A DNA stretch of 9,782 nucleotides from Flavobacterium sp. (GCF_003525665.1 NZ_DQDX01000147.1:1-9782); one strand, 5' to 3'. Numbered from the stretch's first letter, positions 1 through 7,708 are shown. The notes: a model not told the origin generated them from the sequence alone. Numbers and translations are program-made.

Positions 1-24
1 GTGCGATAATGCGGTATTTTTCAT
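1..24 (-). CDS. gcvT: Partial gene start, probably glycine cleavage T protein (aminomethyltransferase)
   Basis: Only the first eight codons are inside the window, read on the minus strand from an ATG at 24-22: MKNTALSH. The frame stays open to the window edge, and the ATG follows an A-rich stretch (AAAATACA) as is usual for starts in this group. The peptide resembles the N-terminus I recall for GcvT in flavobacteria (MKNTALTH...), the tetrahydrofolate-dependent aminomethyltransferase of the glycine cleavage complex. With eight residues this is a recollection-based call, not a domain-based one. The gene would be divergent from nnrD, with about 200 bases between the two starts. A chance ATG is the alternative. 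Confidence 0.5.
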
Positions 25-225
25 TGTATTTTATAATATAAATTGAAGTCGCTAATTTATTTAAAATTTATTAAAATAGTACCTAAAAAATCAATTATAT
101 ATGGATTTATTTTAATGAAAAGGTTTCTAAATTTACTATTCAATAAAAGTACCATTTGAATTAAAAAAATAATTAACCTACATCAAATAAAATTCAGTAA
201 CTTTAGTTAACCAATTATAAAGTCC
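25..225. promoter_or_regulatory. Divergent intergenic region between the gcvT-like start and nnrD
   Basis: These 201 bases are very AT-rich with no convincing ORF, tRNA or riboswitch. I see no glycine riboswitch motifs even though a gcvT-like gene starts at the left end. The only promoter-like match toward nnrD is TAACTTTA at 198-205, one base off the Bacteroidota -7 consensus TAnnTTTG, with no clear TTG at the usual spacing upstream. A weak TACTTTTA lies on the minus strand at 151-144. Both are low-confidence. The region must hold promoters for both genes if they are not read through from elsewhere. Confidence 0.3.
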
Positions 226-1074
226 ATGCAACTTCCAGTAGAAATCACAAAACAAGAAATTCTAAAAATCTATAAACCAATTCCACTAAATTCGCACAAA
301 GGAATTCAAGGTCACGCACTACTTATTGGTGGAAGTTATGGCAAAATGGGTTCGGTTTGTTTATCGAGTAAAGCGGCGATAAAATCGGGTTGCGGATTGG
401 TTACGGCATTTGTTCCAAAATGTGGTTATGAAATTGTACAAATTAGTATTCCAGAAGTTATGGTTTTAACTGATGTTCAAGAGAATTTTATAACCAATAT
501 TGATTATGATTTTACTCCAAACGCAATCGGAGTTGGCATCGGAATTGGTCAGGAAATTGAAACTCAAAACGCCATTCATCAATTACTTTTTGACAATAAA
601 ACACCAATGGTTATTGATGCCGATGCATTGAATATTTTGTCATTAAACCCAACTTGGATTTCACTTTTAGAACCCAAAACAATACTAACGCCGCATCCAA
701 AAGAACTCGAACGATTACTAGGAAAATGGAACTCAGATGAAGAAAAATTTGCTAAAACAATCGAATTCTCTATGAAATTTGATGTAATAATTGTGATGAA
801 AGGAGCGCCAACCTACATCATTGACGGAGAAAAAATATACCAAAATACAACAGGAAATCCAGCATTGGCAACCGCAGGAAGTGGTGATGTGCTTACTGGA
901 ATTATCACAAGTTTGCTCGCTCAAAACTACGAACCCATAAATGCAACAATGCTAGGTGTTTACCTTCACGGATTAACTGCTGACATTGCTTTACCAGAAA
1001 CTGGACATCAATCGTTTATCGCTTCTGATATTATTAATTATTTAGGAAAGGCATTTCTAACTCTGGAAAATTAA
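226..1074 (+). CDS. nnrD: ADP-dependent (S)-NAD(P)H-hydrate dehydratase
   Basis: This enzyme dehydrates the S form of hydrated NAD(P)H back to NAD(P)H using ADP (or ATP in some relatives), repairing a damaged cofactor in the cytoplasm. The 282-residue protein has the ribokinase-like fold signatures of the YjeF C-terminal domain: GHALLIGGS at 29-37, VIDADALNIL at 129-138, LTPHPKE at 154-160, KGAPT at 192-196, and the nucleotide and catalytic loop around GNPALATAGSGD at 210-221, where Asp221 is the expected catalytic residue. It is a stand-alone dehydratase: the NnrE epimerase domain that is fused N-terminally in many bacteria is absent, so the epimerase should be encoded elsewhere. The ATG at 226 gives the family length and leaves about 20 residues before the first glycine-rich motif. 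The gene converges on the L,D-transpeptidase gene, with one base between the two stop codons. Confidence 0.93.
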   Translation: MQLPVEITKQEILKIYKPIPLNSHKGIQGHALLIGGSYGKMGSVCLSSKAAIKSGCGLVTAFVPKCGYEIVQISIPEVMVLTDVQENFITNIDYDFTPNAIGVGIGIGQEIETQNAIHQLLFDNKTPMVIDADALNILSLNPTWISLLEPKTILTPHPKELERLLGKWNSDEEKFAKTIEFSMKFDVIIVMKGAPTYIIDGEKIYQNTTGNPALATAGSGDVLTGIITSLLAQNYEPINATMLGVYLHGLTADIALPETGHQSFIASDIINYLGKAFLTLEN

Positions 1075-1075
1075 A

Positions 1076-1936
1076 TTATTTAGTAGAAGTTTTACTGTAA
1101 TCTTCTCTAATTTTTTGTTGTTCCAAAATTGCTTTTAAGAAAGGAGCAGTTTGCTTTTCAACTTCAGCTATTGAAATATCTAAACTTTTCGAATTTTTAA
1201 CCAACTGCAACCATGGTTTAGGTTCATCAAAATCATAACTTCCAAAAACAATTACTGGTGTTCCTTTTACTTTTACTGTTTCTTTATCGGCAAGAACCCA
1301 TTGATCAGCCCAATCGTAAAGAAATTTTGCATCTTTTTCTAACAATCGCAAACAAGAATGCGACGCAGGATAACCTGGTAATTCATATTCATGAAAACCA
1401 ACACCTAATTTATTTTCGATGTTGAAATTCCATTTTAAATCCCATTCGTCGTTAAAAGTACTTGTAGTTTCTTCTGCTTTCCAATTGGTGTAGAACAATC
1501 CTGTTGGCGTTTTATCTTTTTTTCTACCCATATTTGTTGGTCCGGAGTAGACAAGAACTCCGTTTTCATAAGCTGCAAAAGTTTGCGTTGGATAAGAAAA
1601 CAGCAACACTTTAGAAACATCAGCTAAATAATTAATTTCCAATGGAAAAGGTAAATAATAAACCACATCACCACTAAAATCACTCGGAATTACAATTGAA
1701 TCTTGCTTTGCCAAGTTCTTTTTATCGGTTCTATTTATTGCCGTTACAATTTCAATTTTAGAAACATCGGTTGCGTTTTGTTCCAACCAAATTTTCGCAT
1801 TTTCTAAAGTGTAAGACACTGATTTTGGTTGTTTTCTCACAATTTGCTTTTTTTGCTTTACAGAACTTCCGTTTTGTTTACAAGAAAATAGAGTTATCAA
1901 GGAGAAAAACGATAGCAGAATAAGTTTAGATTTCAT
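1076..1936 (-). CDS. L,D-transpeptidase (YkuD family) lipoprotein
   Basis: YkuD-family enzymes form 3-3 cross-links in peptidoglycan or attach other partners to it. The 286-residue protein begins with a lipoprotein signal: a basic start, a hydrophobic stretch and LFSC, so Cys19 should be lipidated. The residues after Cys19 (KQNGSS) lack the acidic surface-export signal described for Flavobacterium and Capnocytophaga lipoproteins, so a periplasm-facing location is inferred. A basic, low-complexity linker (about 20-40) precedes the catalytic domain (about 100-235). The active-site block reads GFHEYELPGYPASHSCLRL at 180-198, with His182, Ser192, His193, Cys195 and Arg197. Cys195 is the expected nucleophile. 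The usual SHGC is SHSC here, and the spacing from the first His is short. About 50 residues follow the domain, charged and probably helical. It is separated from the upstream epimerase-like gene by 81 bases, so it may be transcribed on its own or by read-through. Confidence 0.85.
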   Translation of the reverse strand: MKSKLILLSFFSLITLFSCKQNGSSVKQKKQIVRKQPKSVSYTLENAKIWLEQNATDVSKIEIVTAINRTDKKNLAKQDSIVIPSDFSGDVVYYLPFPLEINYLADVSKVLLFSYPTQTFAAYENGVLVYSGPTNMGRKKDKTPTGLFYTNWKAEETTSTFNDEWDLKWNFNIENKLGVGFHEYELPGYPASHSCLRLLEKDAKFLYDWADQWVLADKETVKVKGTPVIVFGSYDFDEPKPWLQLVKNSKSLDISIAEVEKQTAPFLKAILEQQKIREDYSKTSTK

Positions 1937-1949
1937 AGGTTTATGTTTT

Positions 1950-1988
1950 ATGTAAAATTCATCTTTTTACATGAATCTACTTTTACAT
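1950..1988 (-). repeat. Three TTTTACAT/ATGTAAAA motifs forming a possible hairpin
   Basis: On the plus strand ATGTAAAA lies at 1950-1957, and TTTTACAT lies at 1965-1972 and again at 1981-1988. The first two form an 8-base inverted repeat with a 7-base loop, and the outer copy could pair with the first instead. The element sits between the end of the epimerase-like gene and the start of the L,D-transpeptidase gene. It is entirely A/T apart from one G-C pair per arm, so it is a weak terminator at best. A regulator-binding site or mRNA structure near the L,D-transpeptidase start is equally possible. Confidence 0.4.
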
Positions 1989-2017
1989 AATTACCTAAAT
2001 AAGTTGTCTAAATTCCA

Positions 2018-2872
2018 CTATAAAATTTCAATTGAAAATGAAGCTTCGAAACTTGAATTTTCTTTCAAAATCTGAATGTTTGTTTTATCAAAAAGATTGC
2101 CATTACTTGTGGAATCATCAGCAAAACCAATCCATGGTTCGATGCAAATAAATGGTGCGTTTTGAACAGTCCAAATTCCTAAACTACTAAAATCGTCAAA
2201 ATTTACCCTCAATAAAGGTTTCTGATTTTCTAAAATTGTAATTTTTTTAGATTGAATCGTTTTAAAAACTAAAGCATCTTTTTCGAATAAAGAATAGGTT
2301 AGAGGCAAGTTGGTTTTATCTAAATTTACTGGTCTAGTTTCTCCAGAAAATAAATTGTTTTCTAGTTCATGAGTGACTAAATTTTCCTCTTTTTCAAATT
2401 CTAATGAATAATCTTCAAAAGAATTTGTCAAAGCAAAAGCTGGATGTGCACCTATAGAAAAAGGCATTTGTACATTTGATTTATTTCGAATTATATAGCT
2501 TAGAATTAAAGAATTATCAACTAATTTATAATCCATTTGAAGTTCAAAATCAAAAGGATATTTTGCTCTAATTTCAGGATTTTGTTTTAGTAAAAACGAA
2601 GCAGCATTTGAACTTGATTTAATTACTTCAAATTCAAAATCTCTAGCAAATCCGTGACGTGATAGATTATATTTTTTGCCTTCGTAGAAATAGCAATCGT
2701 CTTTTAAAGCACCAACAATTGGAAATAAAACTGGTGAATGTTTACCCCAAAAGTCAGGATTTCCACTCCATATGTATTCGGTATTGGTTTGTGAATTTTT
2801 AAACGAATTTAATTCTGCACCTTTTGTGTTTATTGATGCAGAGCACAATTTATTTGATAAAATAATATTCAT
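2018..2872 (-). CDS. Aldose 1-epimerase family protein (LacX-like galactose mutarotase fold)
   Basis: The 284-residue protein matches the galactose-mutarotase-like family of the LacX branch, which interconverts alpha and beta anomers of sugars or binds sugar phosphates; the real substrate cannot be read from sequence. Visible family marks are the N-terminal GAELNSF at 18-24, FPIVGAL at 50-56, SRHGFARDFEFEV at 71-83 with His73, GAHPAF at 141-146 with His143, and CIEPWIGFADD at 243-253 with Glu245. The histidines and the C-terminal Glu correspond to the expected catalytic set. No signal peptide is visible, so it is probably cytoplasmic. Its start codon lies 3 bases after the threonine synthase stop, which implies co-transcription and perhaps translational coupling with thrC, although no metabolic link to threonine is known to me. 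It could be a passenger using the operon's promoter. Confidence 0.85.
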   Translation of the reverse strand: MNIILSNKLCSASINTKGAELNSFKNSQTNTEYIWSGNPDFWGKHSPVLFPIVGALKDDCYFYEGKKYNLSRHGFARDFEFEVIKSSSNAASFLLKQNPEIRAKYPFDFELQMDYKLVDNSLILSYIIRNKSNVQMPFSIGAHPAFALTNSFEDYSLEFEKEENLVTHELENNLFSGETRPVNLDKTNLPLTYSLFEKDALVFKTIQSKKITILENQKPLLRVNFDDFSSLGIWTVQNAPFICIEPWIGFADDSTSNGNLFDKTNIQILKENSSFEASFSIEIL

Positions 2873-2875
2873 AAT

Positions 2876-4168
2876 TTAATTCTTTTGAAGGAAGTTTTTT
2901 AAGTCTTCGTAACTTTTAATTTTAACACTTACTTTTTCTTTATTCAAAACACTTTCTATTTGTTTTGGAATCTCCAATTTGACATTTAAAACTGGTTCTA
3001 CAACATCCAAAAACTTAATTGGATGAGCAGTTTCAAGGAAAAAACCAACAGCGTTTAGATAATTTAGAAGTTCTTTTTTTAATCCTAAATAACCAACAGC
3101 GCCGTGAGGTTCGGCAATATAGCCCGAATTTGTATGAATTTTTTTCATGGCAGATTTAGTTTCTTCATCAGTATAAGTATAGGACGAAAAATCTTTTTGG
3201 AATTCCTTCAAATCGTTGTTATACATTTCCTGAATTCGAACAAAATTACTCGGATTTCCAACATCCATCGCATTGGAAATGGTTGCAACTGATGGTTTTG
3301 AATTATAAATTCCGTTTTCTAAAAATCTTGGAACCGTATCATTTGCATTGGTTGAAGCAACAAAATGGGTTAGTGGTAAACCTAATTTTTTTGCTATAAT
3401 TCCGGCACAAATATTCCCGAAATTTCCACTCGGACAAGATACAATTAAGTCTTTATTGTACTTTTTCAATTCTTTATAAGCAAAGAAAAAGTAAAACATC
3501 TGAGGAAGCCAACGAGCAATATTTATCGAATTTGCCGATGTTAGATTTTTATATTTTAAATCATCATCCAGAAATGCTTTTTTTACCATGTCTTGACAAT
3601 CGTCAAAAACACCATCAACTTCTAGCGCCGTAATATTTTGACCTAAAGTAGTCAATTGACGTTCTTGAATATCGCTCACTTTTCCTGATGGATAAAGAAT
3701 GATGACTTCAACACCTTTCACACCAAGAAATCCGCTTGCCACAGCGCCACCAGTATCACCAGAAGTGGCAACCAAAACAGTATTTTTTTGATCTTTGTCT
3801 CTGTTAAAATAGGCTAAACATCTTGACATAAATCGTGCGCCAACGTCTTTAAAAGCCATAGTTGGTCCATGAAATAATTCCAAAGAAAACACATTTTCTT
3901 CTACTTTAACTAAAGGAAAATCGAAGGATAAAGTTTCTTTTAGAATTTGCTTTAATTCGAGTTCAGGAATTTCAGTTCCTACGAATTGTTTTATGGCTTC
4001 GAAAGCTATTTCTTCGTTTGATAAATTTTCTATTTCATCAAAAAATGATGGCAGTAATTGGGAAATTGTTTCAGGAAAATACAAACCTTTATCTGGTGCA
4101 AGTCCTTGAATAACGGCTTCTTGAAAAGAAACTTTGTTGTCTTTATTATTTAAACTGTAATAGTTCAT
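2876..4168 (-). CDS. thrC: Threonine synthase
   Basis: This PLP-dependent cytoplasmic enzyme converts O-phospho-L-homoserine to L-threonine and phosphate, the last step of the pathway. It is 430 residues, close to the 428 of the E. coli enzyme, and belongs to the longer type with the N-terminal MNYYSLN...V(S/T)F..A...GLAPD region. The PLP lysine is in FHGPTMAFKDVGARFM at 99-114 (Lys107). Other marks are ATSGDTGGAV at 134-143, SANSINIARWLPQ at 211-223 and the phosphate-binding SCPSGNFGNICAG at 244-256. No key residue appears missing. It is third in the thrABC order. A 94-base gap containing an inverted heptamer repeat separates it from thrB, and the epimerase-like gene starts 3 bases after its stop. 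The ATG at 4168 directly precedes the conserved first block and follows an A-rich leader (ACCACATAA). Confidence 0.97.
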   Translation of the reverse strand: MNYYSLNNKDNKVSFQEAVIQGLAPDKGLYFPETISQLLPSFFDEIENLSNEEIAFEAIKQFVGTEIPELELKQILKETLSFDFPLVKVEENVFSLELFHGPTMAFKDVGARFMSRCLAYFNRDKDQKNTVLVATSGDTGGAVASGFLGVKGVEVIILYPSGKVSDIQERQLTTLGQNITALEVDGVFDDCQDMVKKAFLDDDLKYKNLTSANSINIARWLPQMFYFFFAYKELKKYNKDLIVSCPSGNFGNICAGIIAKKLGLPLTHFVASTNANDTVPRFLENGIYNSKPSVATISNAMDVGNPSNFVRIQEMYNNDLKEFQKDFSSYTYTDEETKSAMKKIHTNSGYIAEPHGAVGYLGLKKELLNYLNAVGFFLETAHPIKFLDVVEPVLNVKLEIPKQIESVLNKEKVSVKIKSYEDLKNFLQKN

Positions 4169-4179
4169 TTATGTGGTTT

Positions 4180-4252
4180 CGAGTTACGAGTTTCGGGTTT
4201 CGGGTTGTTTTTCTTTATCAAATTTTTGATATAACTCGCAACTCGTAACTCG
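4180..4252. repeat. Inverted array of heptamer repeats between thrB and thrC
   Basis: CGAGTTACGAGTT at 4180-4192 is repeated as its exact reverse complement at 4240-4252, giving 13-base perfect arms. The left side reads as four near-identical heptamers TTTCGRG/TTACGAG from about 4177 to 4204, and the right side as three heptamers AACTCGY from about 4233 to 4253. Inside is a second short inverted repeat, TATCAAA at 4216-4222 with TTTGATA at 4225-4231. In the thr mRNA this would fold into a long stem-loop, but what follows before the thrC start is A-rich, not a U-tract, so it is not a terminator. It may act as an mRNA stability or processing element, or be a copy of a dispersed genomic repeat. 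Confidence 0.75.
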
Positions 4253-4262
4253 CAACAATTAA

Positions 4263-5195
4263 TTATAATATTTTAACTCCATTGGGATTAATTCTTGAAA
4301 TATGCATATCAAATTCAATTCCAGTATATTGATAACTTTCGCTCATGGCAAATGCTACTTTTTCGGCAATCTCTTGACCTTTACACAAAGCAAAAATACT
4401 CGGACCAGCACCAGAAATTCCTGAACCTAAAGCTCCATATTGCAATGCAGCATTTTTAACTTCATCAAAGTTAGGAATTAAATGTTTTCGTGCAGGTTCA
4501 ACAATGATATCATTTAGCGAACGACCAATTAAATTGTAATCATTGGTGTATAAACCAGCGATAAATCCACCGAGATTTCCCCATTGCGTTATGGCGTCTC
4601 TCATTGGAATCATGGGTTGCAAAACTGCTCGTGAATCGGATGTTTTTACTTCAATATGTGGATGCAAAACTACTGCAAAAAGTTCGCTCGGACTTTCAAT
4701 TCGAATCACATCCAACGGATTGTAACCGCGAACCAAAGTAAAACCTCCAAGTAGACAAGGAGCAACGTTGTCGGCATGTTCGCAACCGCTTGCCACAGCT
4801 TCACCTTTCATAGCAAAATCAACTAATTCATGTTTTGTAAATGGTTTTCCGAGTAATTCGTTGATTCCAAAAACAGCTCCAGCAGCACTTGCAGAAGAAC
4901 TTCCGATGCCACTTCCAGCTTTTATTTTTTTATGGATTTCTATTTCAAAACCGTGATCAAAGGAGACGCGATTAATCGCTTCTTTACAGATGGCTAAAGC
5001 AGCAACTCCGGCAACATTTTTTTCGGTTTCAAATGGTAAATCGGCACCAGTGATTTTGGTTATTTTTATTCCTTTTTCTGTTGATTTTCTGATAATCATT
5101 TCATCGCCAATTCCTTCTAGGCATAGACCTAAAACGTCAAATCCGCAATTGAGATTGGCGATTGTTGCTGGACAGAATATTTTTATTTCGTTCAT
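4263..5195 (-). CDS. thrB: Homoserine kinase
   Basis: This GHMP-family kinase transfers the ATP gamma-phosphate to L-homoserine, making O-phosphohomoserine for ThrC. The length, 310 residues, equals that of the E. coli enzyme. The N-terminal block CPATIANLNCGFDVLG at 8-23 and the ATP-binding glycine/serine loop AGSGIGSSSASAAG at 93-106 are clear; the loop has Ala where the family usually has Pro (P-x-x-x-G-L-G-S-S). The C-terminal GHMP motif GALGSGISGAGPSIFAL lies at 254-270. EHADNVAPCLLGG at 139-151 matches the conserved substrate-side region. No signal peptide is visible, so the enzyme is cytoplasmic. The start at 5195 follows a very A-rich leader (AAAAATAAAAAT), typical for this group. It lies 41 bases after the thrA stop, with a strong palindrome between the two. 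Confidence 0.97.
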   Translation of the reverse strand: MNEIKIFCPATIANLNCGFDVLGLCLEGIGDEMIIRKSTEKGIKITKITGADLPFETEKNVAGVAALAICKEAINRVSFDHGFEIEIHKKIKAGSGIGSSSASAAGAVFGINELLGKPFTKHELVDFAMKGEAVASGCEHADNVAPCLLGGFTLVRGYNPLDVIRIESPSELFAVVLHPHIEVKTSDSRAVLQPMIPMRDAITQWGNLGGFIAGLYTNDYNLIGRSLNDIIVEPARKHLIPNFDEVKNAALQYGALGSGISGAGPSIFALCKGQEIAEKVAFAMSESYQYTGIEFDMHISRINPNGVKIL

Positions 5196-5208
5196 ATTTT
5201 TATTTTTT

Positions 5209-5243
5209 TGTGTAGAGACAAGGCAATGCCTTGTCTCTACACA
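5209..5243. repeat. 35-base palindrome at the thrA 3' end
   Basis: Arms 5209-5225 and 5227-5243 are exact reverse complements, 17 bases each, around a single A at 5226. The core is GTAGAGACAAGG with its complement. On the thr mRNA the stem contains the last thrA codon (GTG) and the TAG stop (5239-5237), so the element overlaps the end of the gene. It is followed by an A-rich leader rather than a U-run, so it is not a terminator in the thr direction. Palindromes built on GTAGAGAC...GTCTCTAC are, as I recall, dispersed many times in some Bacteroidota and cyanobacterial genomes, so this is probably a copy of a repeat family. It may stabilise the upstream mRNA. Confidence 0.85.
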
Positions 5244-7684
5244 TTTCCAATTCGAATTACATCAGCAAAAATTCCAGATGCTGTTACGGCTGCACCAGCA
5301 CCAGCACCTTTTATAATCAATGGTTGATCGATGTATCTGTCGGTGTAAAATTCTACAATATTATCTTTTCCTTCCAGATTGTAAAACGGACTTTCTTTTG
5401 GAATAAATTGCAATCCAACGCTTGCTTTTCCGTTATCAAACGAAGCTACAAATTTGATTCTACAATCTTTGGCTTTTGCCTCGGATAAAAGGTTTTCAAA
5501 ATGATTCGAATGTTTGATTAATGACTTGAAAAAATCTTCATTATTCGTTGTTTCCATACATTCTTGTGGTAAAAAGCAATTGTTTTCTATGGCTTCCATT
5601 TCCATTTCGTAACCGCTTTCGCGAATTAGAATTAAAATTTTTCTAGCTACATCAACACCACTTAAATCAATTTTTGGATCAGGTTCGGTAAATCCTTGTA
5701 CACCAGCTTCTTTTACCACATCGTGAAAGTTGTAGAAATCGCTAAAATTATTGAAAATAAAGTTCAAACTTCCAGATAAAACGGCATTAATTCTGTTTAC
5801 TTTATCGCCAGAAGCTATTAGATGTTTTAATGTATCAATAATTGGTAAACCAGCGCCAACATTGGTTTCGAATAAGAATGGCGCGTTGTATTTTCGAGAC
5901 AGATTTTTTAGATTTTTATAGTTGTCATATTGCGATGAACAAGCAATTTTATTACAAGTAACAACAGCAATATTTTGTTTCAAAAATTGATCATAAATGG
6001 ATGCAATTTCACCATTTGCAGTAATATCTACGAAAATACTGTTGCGTAAATTGAGTTCTTTTGCTTTAGAAATAAATTCAGAAATTGTGGCAGTTTCTCC
6101 ATTATCTAATAGCGATTTCCAATCTTTCAGCGACAATCCATCCTCATCAAAAACCATTTTTCTGGAATTTGACATTGCTATTACGCGAACATTCATTTTC
6201 ATATTCTCTTTCAAGAATTTCTTTTGTTGGTGAATTTGATCTATAAATTTTTCACCTACATTTCCAACGCCCATTACAAATAAATTCAACTGTTTTGTGT
6301 TGTCTTCAAAAAAGCGTTCGTGTAAAGTATTCAGCGCTTTTTTGACATCTTTTTCATTAATTACAACCGATATATTTCTTTCGGATGCACCTTGAGCAAT
6401 GGCACGAATGTTCACATTATTTTTCCCTAAAGTACTGAACATTTTACCACTTAAGCCTTGATGATTTTTCATATTTTCACCTACCAAAGCCACAATGCAC
6501 AAGTCTTTTTCTACAATACAATTATCAATTTTATTTTGAGCAATTTCTAATTCGAACGTTTTATTGATTGCTTTTCGAGCTCTTTCTGCATCTTGATTTT
6601 GAATTCCGATGCAAATGGAATGTTCAGATGACGCTTGTGTTATGAAAATTACATTGATATTTTCTTGCGAAAGCACTTCGAATAATCGTTTTGATGAACC
6701 AGCAACACCTATCAGTCCTGAACCTTCGACAGTCAGTAAAGCAATTTTGTCAATGTGAGAAATTCCTTTTATTGGATTGGCATTTGCATCTGGATTGTTC
6801 GAAATTAATGTTCCGTAAGCTTCAGGTTCGAAGGTGTTTTTTATCCAAATTGGAATATTTGAATTTAAAACTGGTTGAATTGTTGGCGGATACAAAACTT
6901 TGGCACCAAAATGAGACAATTCCATAGCTTCTTGATATGAAATAGATTCGATGGGTTGCGCTTGTTTTACAATTTTAGGATTGGCTGTAAACATTCCGTT
7001 GACGTCTGTCCAAATTTCTAATGAATCGGCATTTACGCCATTTGCAATGATTGCAGCAGTATAATCGGAACCACCACGACCAAGAGTTGTAGTATTTCCA
7101 TCTTTAGAAGAAGCGATAAAACCTGGTAAAATTACAACCTGCGATTTATTAGAAATAAAATAATCTTCAATAAGTGTATTGGTTACATCAAAATTTACAG
7201 CTGCTTTTCCGAAATTAGAATTGGTTTTAATCAACTCTCGACTGTCTTTAAAATTACTGTTTGGAATAGTTTGCTGTAATGCTGTTGCAATAATTTGTGA
7301 CGATAATAGTTCGCCAAAACTTGCAATAGCATCAGAAGTTCTTGGTGATAATTCGCCCAATAAAAAGCATCCGTCAAGAAGCGTTTGCAATTGATTAATT
7401 TGACTGTTTATCTTAATTAAAAGCTGATTCTGATTGTTACTATCAATTAAAAGTGATATGGTTTCAAAGTGTTTTTGTTTGATTTCTTCAATGTTATTTT
7501 TATAATTTTCGTCTTTTGATGCAGCTTTTTGTGAGGCAATCAAAAGCATATCTGTTATGCCACTTAAAGCAGAAACTACAACGGCTAATTTTTCTTTTTT
7601 CGATTTTTCTGTAACAATATTTATTGCTAATTGAATATTTTGGGCATTGGCAACAGAAGTTCCGCCAAATTTTAATACTATCAT
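5237..7684 (-). CDS. thrA: Bifunctional aspartokinase / homoserine dehydrogenase
   Basis: This fusion enzyme phosphorylates aspartate (first step) and reduces aspartate semialdehyde to homoserine (third step). It is 815 residues against 820 for E. coli ThrA, with the same domain order. The aspartokinase domain spans about 1-295, with KFGGTS at 5-10, SPRTSDAIASFGELLS at 113-128 and GRGGSDYTA at 202-210. A tandem ACT regulatory region lies at about 315-460 and is the expected site for feedback by threonine. The homoserine dehydrogenase spans about 465-815, with the nucleotide-binding GVGNVG at 472-477, TNVGAGLPII at 607-616 and GFTEPDPKIDLSGVDVARK at 664-682. Glu667, Asp673, Asp678 and Lys682 match the catalytic and substrate residues known from yeast; Ile672 replaces a usual Asp that is not one of those. 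The ATG at 7684 places KFGGTS correctly. It is first in the operon, preceded by a threonine-rich leader frame, and its last codon and stop lie inside a palindromic repeat. Confidence 0.97.
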   Translation of the reverse strand: MIVLKFGGTSVANAQNIQLAINIVTEKSKKEKLAVVVSALSGITDMLLIASQKAASKDENYKNNIEEIKQKHFETISLLIDSNNQNQLLIKINSQINQLQTLLDGCFLLGELSPRTSDAIASFGELLSSQIIATALQQTIPNSNFKDSRELIKTNSNFGKAAVNFDVTNTLIEDYFISNKSQVVILPGFIASSKDGNTTTLGRGGSDYTAAIIANGVNADSLEIWTDVNGMFTANPKIVKQAQPIESISYQEAMELSHFGAKVLYPPTIQPVLNSNIPIWIKNTFEPEAYGTLISNNPDANANPIKGISHIDKIALLTVEGSGLIGVAGSSKRLFEVLSQENINVIFITQASSEHSICIGIQNQDAERARKAINKTFELEIAQNKIDNCIVEKDLCIVALVGENMKNHQGLSGKMFSTLGKNNVNIRAIAQGASERNISVVINEKDVKKALNTLHERFFEDNTKQLNLFVMGVGNVGEKFIDQIHQQKKFLKENMKMNVRVIAMSNSRKMVFDEDGLSLKDWKSLLDNGETATISEFISKAKELNLRNSIFVDITANGEIASIYDQFLKQNIAVVTCNKIACSSQYDNYKNLKNLSRKYNAPFLFETNVGAGLPIIDTLKHLIASGDKVNRINAVLSGSLNFIFNNFSDFYNFHDVVKEAGVQGFTEPDPKIDLSGVDVARKILILIRESGYEMEMEAIENNCFLPQECMETTNNEDFFKSLIKHSNHFENLLSEAKAKDCRIKFVASFDNGKASVGLQFIPKESPFYNLEGKDNIVEFYTDRYIDQPLIIKGAGAGAAVTASGIFADVIRIGNV

Positions 7685-7708
7685 GATGTTTTGTTGTAAA
7701 ATGAATTG

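Noticed and set aside
145..157. AAAAGTACCATTT occurs here and again at 7894-7906, both on the upstream side of minus-strand genes.
   Set aside because: A shared 13-base AT-rich string is expected by chance a few times in a window of this size. The flanks differ and only the second copy completes the TAnnTTTG element.
25..225. Glycine riboswitch upstream of the gcvT-like start.
   Set aside because: The region is almost entirely A/T and lacks the paired GC-rich helices and conserved purine motifs expected of that riboswitch.
1060..1090. Possible bidirectional terminator between the convergent nnrD and L,D-transpeptidase genes.
   Set aside because: The stop codons are one base apart and I see no inverted repeat with a T-run there.
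4768..4956. Open frames antisense to thrB, thrA and hutH.
   Set aside because: They are mirror frames of well-supported genes, lack recognisable domains and have no plausible initiation context.
5280..5312. Tandem GCACCA-type repeat near the thrA 3' end.
   Set aside because: It is the codon trace of the conserved GAGAGAA motif at 793-799 of homoserine dehydrogenase, not an independent repeat.
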